8,143 bases of DNA from the NCBI GenBank assembly GCA_024697505.1, contig JAILFQ010000097.1, positions 1-8,143 on the forward strand. The letters run 5' to 3'. The notes under the pieces are model-generated. The model was not told the origin of the DNA. It saw only the letters and a list, made by a program, of their open reading frames with translations, and did no database searches. The translations under genes were made by a program, and so were the position numbers. The DNA is from Lachnospiraceae bacterium (lineage in GTDB: Bacteria > Bacillota > Clostridia > Lachnospirales > Lachnospiraceae). Of the stretch, positions 1-6,129 are shown one piece after another. How positions within the stretch are numbered: the first letter of the stretch is position 1; each line of letters starts with the position of its first letter.

Positions 1-306
1 ATATGTTCCTTTCCATCCAGTTCAATAGCAAGAACAGGCGTCTCATAGTTTTTACCCTTTTCATACACTACAAAATCAAATCTGCCTGTATAAAACAACC
101 TCTCACACCCACGCATTGGAAAACATATGGCTTTCACAGTCAAAATATGTAATTCATAAAGAGGTTCCTATATCTCAGGTTTTTCAGGACAATCCGGGGT
201 GTGAGAGGTTGTTTTATACAGGCAGATTTGATTTTGTAGTGTATGAAAAGGGTAAAAACTATGAGACGCCTGTTCTTGCTATTGAACTGGATGGAAAGGA
301 ACATAT
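1..306. repeat. Perfect inverted repeat, 110-bp arms, 86-bp loop
   Basis: Bases 1-110 are the exact reverse complement of bases 197-306, with paired positions summing to 307. Pairing stops at 111/196 (a opposite g). The left arm reaches the first base of the window, so the true arm may be longer. The right arm is coding, covering residues 28-63 of the nuclease-like ORF. The left arm therefore encodes the same peptide on the minus strand, with no gene body around it. A perfect, undiverged inverted copy of coding DNA at a sequence edge is typical of an amplification or assembly chimera. A recent biological inverted duplication would look the same. Confidence 0.97.
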
Positions 307-457
307 GGAAGTAGAAGCGGTAAGAAAAAGAGATTTAGAGAAAAATAAAATATGCAGAGAACATGATTTGCAACTTATCCGCGTTGAGAATACATATGCA
401 CGAAGATACAATTATATAAAAAGTATTTTGTTAAGCTATTTTGCAATTAAGCATTAA
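116..457 (+). pseudogene. 5'-truncated nuclease-like protein, DUF2726-type PD-(D/E)XK fold
   Basis: The 113-aa reading frame can only start at a TTG (116), with no ribosome site and only six bases past the inverted-repeat junction, so this start is probably an accident of truncation. Residues 36-111 resemble the DUF2726 domain, a PD-(D/E)XK-like nuclease fold. The visible elements are GRFDFVVYEKG (Asp39), AIELDGKEH (Glu57, Asp59, Lys61, His63), the KRDLEKN helix and LIRVENTY. In Clostridia this domain is found alone or at the C-terminus of larger helicase/AAA proteins. The native 3' end (TAA at 455-457) seems intact, so this is read as the C-terminal remnant of a longer gene whose 5' part is lost or beyond the window. 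Nucleic-acid cleavage is inferred from the fold only. The frame upstream of 116 stays open to a TAG at 26-28, but that is mirrored sequence, not native 5' coding DNA. Confidence 0.65.
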
Positions 458-490
458 TCCGGTAACTTATAGCAAAGTCTCGAAAAAACA

Positions 491-589
491 TCCGTTTTGC
501 CAAGGTTTTATTTTATAAAAATATCCGTTTTGCCAATGTTTTATTTTATGAAAATATCCGTTCTGCCAATGTTTTTATTTGCGTGTAGA
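491..589. repeat. 33-bp tandem repeat, two full copies and a decayed third
   Basis: Units start at 491, 524 and 557, each with TCCGTTYTGCCAA followed by a TTTTATTTTAT-rich tail. Copies 1 and 2 differ at two positions. Copy 3 matches for about 20 bases and then diverges into the promoter. The repeat lies between the end of the nuclease-like gene and the rhodanese promoter. On the minus strand one frame reads TLAKR-[IM]-F, closed by TAA in each full unit, so the array does not make one open frame. It looks like a slippage-type duplication of intergenic DNA. No function can be assigned. Confidence 0.9.
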
Positions 590-614
590 CAAACCGTGGA
601 CCTGCTTTTATAAT
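586..614 (+). promoter_or_regulatory. Sigma-A-type promoter of the rhodanese-mutT-yciI operon
   Basis: A -35 box TAGACA (586-591) and a perfect -10 TATAAT (609-614) are separated by 17 bp, the optimal spacing. The start codon of the rhodanese gene at 650 leaves a leader of about 30 nt with an AGGTGG ribosome site (638-643). Confidence 0.75.
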
Positions 615-622
615 CGATTATA
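609..622. promoter_or_regulatory. 14-bp perfect palindrome over the -10 box, putative operator
   Basis: TATAATCGATTATA is a perfect palindrome centred at 615/616. Its left half is the -10 hexamer, so a bound dimeric protein would block RNA polymerase. The ATCGAT core recurs in the other promoter of the window (1962-1973). Operator function is inference. Confidence 0.4.
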
Positions 623-649
623 TCCAAGAACAATCTCAGGTGGTAAAAC

Positions 650-1135
650 ATGAAAAAAGATAAAATAATAATACTGATCCCTGTTCTTTTGGTGGTATGC
701 ATAGTAATACTTGCAGTTCTTATCTTAAAAAAGAAACACCAAAATAACGAAGGAGAAATAATAGGCGGTGCGGACAGCCCGACATCCCTTGTGTTTCCTG
801 TTGCTGAGGAAAGCAAAAATGCGGATGGTTACATATCTGTTTCCATGCAGGAGGCAAAGGAGTATTTTGAGACTCCCGGTAACTACATAATATTGGATGT
901 AAGGCGGGCAGACGAGTTTGCGGCAGGGCATATTCCCGGGGCGATAAATGTTGCAAATGAGTCCATTTCAACAGAAAAACCTGCAGAACTTCCGGATACG
1001 GATGAAGTAATCTTTGTTTACTGCAGAAGCGGGCGAAGAAGTAAAGAAGCTTCCAAAAAACTTGCCGCCATGGGGTATAAAAATATTGTTGAGTTTGGCG
1101 GAATTATAGACTGGACAGGAGAGACAGAAAAATAA
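650..1135 (+). CDS. Membrane-anchored rhodanese-like sulfurtransferase
   Basis: This 161-aa protein starts with a lysine-flanked hydrophobic segment (about residues 6-26) that should act as an uncleaved N-terminal anchor. No lipobox cysteine is seen after it. A linker follows, then a single rhodanese domain (about 62-157). Visible hallmarks are ILDVRRADEFAAGHIPGAIN (81-100) and the active-site loop CRSGRRS with catalytic Cys125. By analogy the domain moves sulfane sulfur through a cysteine persulfide, probably outside the membrane given the anchor; donor and acceptor are unknown. The linker (37-49) contains IIGGADSPTSLVF, very like the IGGADGPT motif of Na+-translocating decarboxylase beta subunits, although the rest of that protein is absent. 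The ATG at 650 has AGGTGG seven bases upstream. The next gene starts one base after its stop codon. Confidence 0.88.
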   Translation: MKKDKIIILIPVLLVVCIVILAVLILKKKHQNNEGEIIGGADSPTSLVFPVAEESKNADGYISVSMQEAKEYFETPGNYIILDVRRADEFAAGHIPGAINVANESISTEKPAELPDTDEVIFVYCRSGRRSKEASKKLAAMGYKNIVEFGGIIDWTGETEK

Positions 1136-1136
1136 A

Positions 1137-1556
1137 ATGAGCGAAGGCGAAAGAAAAACGGTAAGGGTTGTTGCTGCGGTAATATGCACTTCCCTTGAAC
1201 ATAAAGAAAAGATCTTTGCAACAGCCAGAGGGTATGGCGAGTTTAAAGGGCAGTGGGAGTTTCCCGGCGGTAAAATAGAGGAGGGAGAGACTCCGGAAGA
1301 AGCACTTAAAAGAGAAATAAGAGAAGAACTTGCGGTAGAAATAGAGGTTGGAGAAAAAATAGATACCGTGGAATACGATTATCCATCTTTCCATCTGTCT
1401 ATGGACTGTTTCTTTGCGGCCTTAAAAAGCGGAAAGCCCGTGCTTTTGGAAGCGGAGGCGGCAAAGTGGCTTGGCAGAAAAGAACTTGAAAGCGTAAACT
1501 GGTTACCGGCAGATATAAAACTTGTCGAAAAAATAAAGGAAAAAATGGAGGGCTAA
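1137..1556 (+). CDS. mutT: MutT-type Nudix hydrolase ((d)NTP pyrophosphatase)
   Basis: A 139-aa cytosolic Nudix protein of normal MutT length. The strand-helix Nudix box GX5EX7REUXEE is complete: G45, E51, R59, E60, E63, E64, set in GGKIEEGETPEEALKREI. The metal-binding glutamates are all present. The late box glycine is replaced by Ala66 (EELAV), a variation that does not touch the metal ligands. The N-terminal VRVVAAVI strand and the GQWEFPGGK approach to the box are typical of MutT-like 8-oxo-dGTP diphosphatases, which clean oxidised nucleotides from the pool. Substrate is inferred from family only, and other (d)NTPs are possible. The gene starts one base after the rhodanese stop and ends three bases before yciI, so translation is probably coupled within one operon. 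Confidence 0.88.
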   Translation: MSEGERKTVRVVAAVICTSLEHKEKIFATARGYGEFKGQWEFPGGKIEEGETPEEALKREIREELAVEIEVGEKIDTVEYDYPSFHLSMDCFFAALKSGKPVLLEAEAAKWLGRKELESVNWLPADIKLVEKIKEKMEG

Positions 1557-1559
1557 GGA

Positions 1560-1844
1560 ATGCAGTTTATTATTAAAGCATACGATGGAGCAGGAAAGCT
1601 GGATAAAAGAATGGAAGTTCGTCCACGTCATTTGGACGGAATGGCAAAGCTTTCGGACCATATTATATGCGCAGGCGGAATGCTTGACGAAGAAGGAAAA
1701 ATGAAGGGTTCCGTACTCATTATGGAGTACAACACAAGGGCGGAACTTGACGAATATATTAAAAACGAGCCTTATGTTCTTGAAGGCGTTTGGGAAAAGA
1801 TTGAAGTAGAAGTAATGAATGTGGTTGTTTTAAACAAGAGATAG
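1560..1844 (+). CDS. YciI-like protein
   Basis: A 94-aa protein matching the small YciI family (ferredoxin-like alpha-beta fold, dimeric) over its whole length. Visible signatures are the RPRHLDGM segment with the conserved His24, the CAGGMLDEEGKMKGS turn and the C-terminal EYIKNEPYVLEGVWEKIEV block. In most members the last block reads DPY or DPF, whereas here it is EPY (Glu70). YciI proteins have a proposed His-Asp active site and some relatives are dehalogenase-like or heme-associated enzymes, but the reaction of this branch is unknown. GGAGGG (1547-1552), inside the end of mutT, is its ribosome site. It is the last gene before a strong terminator. Confidence 0.85.
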   Translation: MQFIIKAYDGAGKLDKRMEVRPRHLDGMAKLSDHIICAGGMLDEEGKMKGSVLIMEYNTRAELDEYIKNEPYVLEGVWEKIEVEVMNVVVLNKR

Positions 1845-1894
1845 AAAGACCGGCGGAAGTTGTACATACAACCATGGATAAATTCTTTTTAAAG

Positions 1895-1923
1895 AAATGC
1901 AGTTAACAAACTGCATTTTTTTA
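1895..1923 (+). terminator. Rho-independent terminator after the YciI-like gene
   Basis: A 10-bp perfect stem, AAATGCAGTT (1895-1904) with AACTGCATTT (1909-1918), closes a 4-nt loop and runs into a T-rich tract (1916-1922). It ends the first operon and abuts the -35 box of the next. Confidence 0.88.
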
Positions 1924-1958
1924 TTGACACTTTAGTTAGTCTATGCTAACTTAATAAT
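1924..1958 (+). promoter_or_regulatory. Promoter of the tetR-ABC-ECF operon
   Basis: A consensus -35 TTGACA sits at 1924-1929. The -10 is less clear. At 17-bp spacing the hexamer is a weak TAACTT (1947-1952), and the better TA-rich TTAATAAT (1951-1958) lies slightly too far away. A strong -35 with a poor -10 suggests a controlled promoter. The start codon at 1998 has a very strong AGGGAGGAG ribosome site (1984-1992). Confidence 0.6.
1931..1954. promoter_or_regulatory. Imperfect dyad in the promoter spacer, DtxR/IdeR-like operator
   Basis: AGTTAG (1934-1939) and CTAACT (1946-1951) are perfect inverted arms around TCTATG. Two further pairs (1931-1932 with 1953-1954) follow after one mismatch, giving TTTAGTTAG-n6-CTAACTTAA. 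The TTAG...CTAA character recalls the DtxR/IdeR/MntR-family iron or manganese boxes (TTAGGTTAGGCTAACCTAA type), but half-site spacing is not identical. It covers the spacer between -35 and -10, so binding would repress. The dyad is seen directly; the regulator class is inference. Confidence 0.5.
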
Positions 1959-1961
1959 CGA

Positions 1962-1973
1962 ATTATCGATAAT
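1962..1973. promoter_or_regulatory. 12-bp palindrome in the tetR leader, candidate TetR operator
   Basis: ATTATCGATAAT is a perfect palindrome lying 24 bases before the tetR start codon and just upstream of its ribosome site. TetR proteins commonly bind dyads in their own leader, so this is a reasonable autoregulatory site. It shares the ATCGAT core of the palindrome at 609-622. Confidence 0.35.
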
Positions 1974-1997
1974 CCAATTTTCAGAGGGAGGAGTTTC

Positions 1998-2621
1998 ATG
2001 GCAACACCGGATAAAAGTATAGATCCAAGACTGCTTAAAGCCGCAGAAACAGAGTTTTTAAAACAGGGTTTTATTAAAGCGGAGCTTAAAAATATCTGTG
2101 AAAGTGCCGGAATAACTACCGGTGCAATCTATAAACGGTATAAAGGCAAGGAAGACTTGTTTTGTGCCGTGGTAGCAGATGTGGCAAATGAACTGGAGGA
2201 CTTTTTGGCCAAAAGGTCCGAAATGGATTTTTCTGCTTTTACGGACGAGGAAATATACGAGTCCTGGGTAATGACATACGAAAATATGGTGCCTCTTTTT
2301 AAACTTTTGTACAAGAACCACAACAAATTTAAGCTGCTTATAGGAAAAGCCGCAGGTACAAGGTACGAAAACTTTAATCATGAGTTTGTAACAAGAACAA
2401 GCCTTGCCTACGAACAGTTTTATAAAGAAGCAAAAAAACGCGGTCTTGCACAGGCGGAAGTTACAAGAGAAGAATTCCATGTGCTCATATCTTCCTTTTG
2501 GACAGGTGTTTGTGAACCTTTTATTCACGACATGTCCCTTAAAGAAATAGAAGAGCACTGCAAAATAATGTGCAGGTTCTACAGATGGGACAAGGTTATT
2601 ATGCTTAAAGAAAGAGGTTAA
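1998..2621 (+). CDS. TetR/AcrR-family transcriptional regulator
   Basis: A 207-aa protein of typical TetR length. The N-terminal DNA-binding domain is clear: residues 9-25 form the first helix (DPRLLKAAETEFLKQGF), followed by the helix-turn-helix NICESAGITTGAIYKRYKGKEDLF (about 32-55) with the usual TTGAIYKRYK recognition helix. The C-terminal part (about 60-205) is divergent and helical, as expected for the ligand-binding and dimer domain. Ligand is unknown. It is the first gene of the transporter operon, seven bases before the first ABC gene, so it most likely controls its own operon in response to the transported compound. The palindromes at 1931-1954 and 1962-1973 are the nearest candidate operators. 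Confidence 0.9.
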   Translation: MATPDKSIDPRLLKAAETEFLKQGFIKAELKNICESAGITTGAIYKRYKGKEDLFCAVVADVANELEDFLAKRSEMDFSAFTDEEIYESWVMTYENMVPLFKLLYKNHNKFKLLIGKAAGTRYENFNHEFVTRTSLAYEQFYKEAKKRGLAQAEVTREEFHVLISSFWTGVCEPFIHDMSLKEIEEHCKIMCRFYRWDKVIMLKERG

Positions 2622-2628
2622 GTAGGGA

Positions 2629-4371
2629 ATGTTTAAGAAGGTTAAGCCCTATATGGGCAAAAACATACGTTACACCCGAATGGCGCTGCTTGCAATGTTT
2701 TTAGGTTTAATTGCATCCACTTTGCCTTTCATTTTAGTGTACAGAATAATAGAACCCTTGCTTAGTGGCACAAGACCGGATGTGCAGGTTGTAATTACCA
2801 ACATTGCGGGAGTTGCCGTTTGCGAGGTGGCATATGCGTATTTGTATGTACTTGGGTTAAAATTTTCACATAAGTGCGCATACAGAACTTTAAAAAATAT
2901 CCGTATTTCCCTTCAAAAGAAGCTTGAAAGACAGCCTCTTGGAACAATACAGGAAATGGGAACCGGAAAAATAAAAAAGCTTTTTACAGATGATATTGAA
3001 CAAATAGAGCTTTTGCTTGCTCATGCCATTCCGGAAGGTATTTCAAACCTTTCAATGGCGCTTATAGCTTTAATATTTATGTTTGTTGTGGATTGGAGGC
3101 TTGCCCTTCTTTCCCTTTGTTCTCTTCCTTTGGGAATATTTGCAATGGGAATGATGTTTAAAAAGGGCATGGAAAAAATGAATGCCTATTACGCAGCGGC
3201 GGCCAAAATGAACTCTACGATAATCGAATACATAAACGGTATGGAAGTTGTAAAGGTGTTCGGAAGAGAAGGAGAGTCCTACAAGCGTTTTGAGACAGAT
3301 ATTAAAGACTACAGAGATTTTACTCTTGCCTGGTATAAGATTTGCTGGCCTTGGATGGCCCTTTATTCAGCCATAATCCCATGCGTTGCACTTGTAATGC
3401 TTCCTGTGGGAACACTTATGGTAATTAACAACACAACAACGCTTGCAAATCTTGTGCTTGTTTTCTGTCTTTCTCTTTCTGTGGGTGTGCCTCTTTTAAA
3501 GGCGTTATCATTTGCGGGGAAATTCCCACAGCTTAACTACAGAATAGACGAGATTGAAAAGGCGATGGAAGGCACACCTTTAAAGGAAGGAAAAAAGCCT
3601 TTTGAAGGTGCCTGTCACGATGTCAGATTTGAAGATGTTCACTTTGCATACAAGGACAGTGAGGTAATACACGGTCTTTCTCTGGAACTTAAAGAGGGAA
3701 GCCTTACAGCGCTTGTTGGAGAGTCCGGAAGCGGAAAATCCACTCTTGCAAAGTTACTTGTGCATTACTACGACATAAATTCCGGAAGGATTTCCATTGG
3801 CGGGCAGGATATTACAGATATGAGCATAGAAGCTCTTAATGATAATATTTCCTATGTTTCTCAGGAACAGTTTTTATTTAATACAAGTCTTTATGAGAAC
3901 ATCCTTATGGGTAAGCCGGGTGCTACAAGGGAAGAAGTACTTGCGGCAGCGGATAAAGCCCAGTGTACGGAATTTTTAAACCGTTTTCCTAAGGGAATAG
4001 ATACACCTGCAGGTGACGGAGGAAAAATGCTTTCCGGCGGAGAAAGACAGCGTATTTCTCTTGCAAGAGCCATTTTAAAGAACGCACCTATAATTGTGCT
4101 TGACGAAGCAACTGCTTTTATAGACCCGGAAAACGAAGAAAAAATGAATGCGGCGATCGGAGAGATTATTAAAGGAAAAACGGTTATAGTTATTGCCCAT
4201 CGTTTGCAGACCATTGTAAATGCGGACAAGATCTGTGTAATGAAGGACGGCTTTATTATAGCGGAAGATACCCACGAAAACCTCTTAAAGACAAGCAGTG
4301 TTTATAAGAATTTATGGGAAAACAGCGAAGCAAGTACCGGCTGGACCATAGGAAACGAGGTGGGGGCATGA
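2629..4371 (+). CDS. ABC half-transporter (exporter-type fold), first subunit
   Basis: A 580-aa fusion of a membrane domain and an ATPase domain. Hydrophobic segments lie near residues 18-41, 54-77, 138-154, 157-177, 241-267 and 272-294, giving the six-helix type I exporter fold. The ATPase half has A-loop Tyr341, Walker A GESGSGKST (364-372), Q-loop Gln412, signature LSGGERQR (468-475), Walker B IIVLDE (488-493) with catalytic Glu493, D-loop FIDPENE and switch His524. All ATP-site residues are present. It overlaps the next subunit by ATGA and the two are equal in length, so they almost certainly form a heterodimer. This architecture is usually an efflux pump, but YbtPQ and IrtAB use the same fold to import iron-siderophores. 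The adjacent ECF genes make a link to metal, haem or cofactor transport plausible, with direction and substrate unknown. Confidence 0.92.
   Translation: MFKKVKPYMGKNIRYTRMALLAMFLGLIASTLPFILVYRIIEPLLSGTRPDVQVVITNIAGVAVCEVAYAYLYVLGLKFSHKCAYRTLKNIRISLQKKLERQPLGTIQEMGTGKIKKLFTDDIEQIELLLAHAIPEGISNLSMALIALIFMFVVDWRLALLSLCSLPLGIFAMGMMFKKGMEKMNAYYAAAAKMNSTIIEYINGMEVVKVFGREGESYKRFETDIKDYRDFTLAWYKICWPWMALYSAIIPCVALVMLPVGTLMVINNTTTLANLVLVFCLSLSVGVPLLKALSFAGKFPQLNYRIDEIEKAMEGTPLKEGKKPFEGACHDVRFEDVHFAYKDSEVIHGLSLELKEGSLTALVGESGSGKSTLAKLLVHYYDINSGRISIGGQDITDMSIEALNDNISYVSQEQFLFNTSLYENILMGKPGATREEVLAAADKAQCTEFLNRFPKGIDTPAGDGGKMLSGGERQRISLARAILKNAPIIVLDEATAFIDPENEEKMNAAIGEIIKGKTVIVIAHRLQTIVNADKICVMKDGFIIAEDTHENLLKTSSVYKNLWENSEASTGWTIGNEVGA
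4357..4366 (+). promoter_or_regulatory. Ribosome site fixing the start of the second ABC subunit
   Basis: GAGGTGGGGG stands four to five bases before ATG 4368. The longer frame from ATG 4314 has no ribosome site and adds 18 polar residues read out of frame through the end of the first subunit, so 4368 is preferred. It gives a 4-bp ATGA stop-start overlap. Confidence 0.8.
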
Positions 4372-6110
4372 TAGGACTTATTGGACGCATTCTAAAAATT
4401 ACCGGTAAATATAAGGCAAGAGTTTACGGAGCCTTTGGTTTATCATTTTTGAAGGGCATGCTGCAAAAGCTGCCCATTGTGCTTACTTACTTTATAGTCA
4501 GTTCTTTTTTGGAAGGAAGCATTACAAAGAAGATCTGTTTGGTTTCCGCTGCCTTGCTTGTTGGCGGAGTAGCACTGCAGGCAATTTTCCAGAACCTTGC
4601 GGACCGTTTGCAGAGTGCCGCGGGCTTTCAGATATTTGCGGATATGAGAATGAAACTGGGAGACCATCTTCGCCATCTTCCTATGGGCTATTTTACGGAA
4701 GGAAACATTGGCAAGATAAGCTCCGTACTTTCTACGGATATGGTCTTTATTGAAGAAAACTGCATGATGGTAATTGCAGACCTTATGAGCTACATCTTCT
4801 CTCAGACAATAATGATAGTATTTATGTTCTTCTTTGATGTAAGACTTGGACTTGCGTCCCTTTTTGTTACCGCAGCCATGTTGCTTCTTGGACTCGCAAT
4901 GAAGAAGAATACCCTCAGTCATTCCGGAAAGAGACAGGAAGCGTCTGAGGAACAGACGGCCGCAGTTTTGGACTTTACGGAAGGGATTGGACTTATTAAG
5001 ACCTATAACCTTCTTGGAGACAAGTCCGTGGAGCTTACAAAAAGCTTTGAAAAGAACTGCGAAACAAACCTGGAGTTTGAGTATGACCACGCTCCTTGGC
5101 AGATGGGTATAAACCTTATATACGGCCTTGGCACCTGCCTCGTTTTGGGCCTTGCCACATACCTCTTCTTTTCCGGTTTTATGGCACTTAACTACTATAT
5201 TGGAATTATGCTTTGCATTTTCGATCTTTTTGTTCCGATTAAATCTTTCTACGGCCAGATTGCCCGCCTTACGGTAATGAGTGCCTGCATGGACAGAATA
5301 GAAAATCTTTTTGCGGAAAAGGAAATGGATAACTCCGGCAACGAGGCTTTAAAAGACAGCGGGGCACCGATTATTGAGTACAAAGATGTTACTTTTGCCT
5401 ATGATGAAAAGGATATCTTAAAGAACGTTTCTTTTAAGGCGGATAAGAACGAGATGGTTGCACTTGTGGGCCCGTCCGGCGGTGGAAAGTCCACTATTGC
5501 AAGTCTTATGGCAAGATTTTGGGACGTTAAGAGCGGAGAGATTTTATTGCAGGGAACAGACATAAGAAAACTGCCGCTTTCCACCTTAATGGAAAATGTA
5601 AGTATGGTTTTCCAGAGAGTATATCTTTTTAAAGATACAATTTACAACAACATAGCACTTGGAAAGCCGGATGCCACAAAAGAGGAAGTTGTTGAGGCTG
5701 CAAAGAAGGCAAGATGCCTGGACTTTATAAACGAACTTCCGGATGGTTTTAACACCATGGTAGGCGAAGGCGGAGCAAGTCTTTCCGGCGGCCAGGCCCA
5801 GAGACTTTCCATAGCAAGATGCATATTAAAGGATGCACCTATTGTAATACTTGACGAAGCAACGGCCAGTGTGGACGCAGACAATGAAAGATACATCCAG
5901 CAGGCTATTTCCGAACTTTGCAAAGGTAAGACCCTTCTTGTAATTGCCCACAGACTTAACACTATTGTGGACGCAGACAAGATCCTTGTTATAAATGACG
6001 GCTGCATTGCAGAGACCGGAAACCATAAGGAACTTATGGAAAAGCAGGGCATTTACTGCAGTATGGTAAATAAAAGAAAGAACGGCTTAAGCTGGTCTAA
6101 TAAAAACTAA
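4368..6110 (+). CDS. ABC half-transporter (exporter-type fold), second subunit
   Basis: A 580-aa protein, exactly as long as its upstream partner, when started at the ATG inside the ATGA overlap. Hydrophobic segments lie near residues 20-47, 57-76, 134-157, 158-178 and 245-295. The ATPase half shows Walker A GPSGGGKST (368-376), Q-loop Gln416, signature LSGGQAQR (472-479), Walker B IVILDE (492-497) with catalytic Glu497, D-loop SVDADNE and switch His528. Neither subunit has a visibly degenerate ATP site, unlike many heterodimeric exporters with one dead site. Membrane halves differ strongly in sequence, which suggests an old duplication with distinct roles in the substrate cavity. It is followed after 19 bases by the ECF S component, so the ABC pair and ECF module share a transcript. 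Confidence 0.92.
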   Translation: MIGLIGRILKITGKYKARVYGAFGLSFLKGMLQKLPIVLTYFIVSSFLEGSITKKICLVSAALLVGGVALQAIFQNLADRLQSAAGFQIFADMRMKLGDHLRHLPMGYFTEGNIGKISSVLSTDMVFIEENCMMVIADLMSYIFSQTIMIVFMFFFDVRLGLASLFVTAAMLLLGLAMKKNTLSHSGKRQEASEEQTAAVLDFTEGIGLIKTYNLLGDKSVELTKSFEKNCETNLEFEYDHAPWQMGINLIYGLGTCLVLGLATYLFFSGFMALNYYIGIMLCIFDLFVPIKSFYGQIARLTVMSACMDRIENLFAEKEMDNSGNEALKDSGAPIIEYKDVTFAYDEKDILKNVSFKADKNEMVALVGPSGGGKSTIASLMARFWDVKSGEILLQGTDIRKLPLSTLMENVSMVFQRVYLFKDTIYNNIALGKPDATKEEVVEAAKKARCLDFINELPDGFNTMVGEGGASLSGGQAQRLSIARCILKDAPIVILDEATASVDADNERYIQQAISELCKGKTLLVIAHRLNTIVDADKILVINDGCIAETGNHKELMEKQGIYCSMVNKRKNGLSWSNKN

Positions 6111-6129
6111 AGAACAGGAGACATATTTT

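Noticed and set aside
1..306. Mobile-element terminal inverted repeats
   Set aside because: The arms consist of coding sequence of the nuclease-like gene, enclose only 86 bases and have no transposase or target duplication.
491..589. CRISPR array
   Set aside because: The 33-bp units are directly adjacent without unique spacers, and no cas genes are present.
1859..1872. Short dyad GTTGTA-CA-TACAAC after the YciI-like gene
   Set aside because: Its loop is too short for an RNA hairpin, and it is upstream of the terminator and far from the next promoter. It could be an operator but nothing supports this.
1845..1997. Riboswitch in the leader of the transporter operon
   Set aside because: The space after the promoter is only about 40 bases and is filled by palindromes and the ribosome site; no known aptamer pattern is seen.
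2058..2558. Minus-strand open frame of 166 codons
   Set aside because: It is antisense to tetR, whose domain structure is unambiguous; Cys/Phe/Lys-rich translation is a shadow of AT-rich codons.
4314..4367. Longer start for the second ABC subunit
   Set aside because: The extra 18 residues are polar, overlap the end of the first subunit in another frame and lack a ribosome site. ATG 4368 has GAGGTGG and an ATGA overlap.
4443..5090. Minus-strand open frame of 215 codons
   Set aside because: It lies wholly antisense to the second ABC subunit, has no recognisable domain and a composition typical of a shadow frame.
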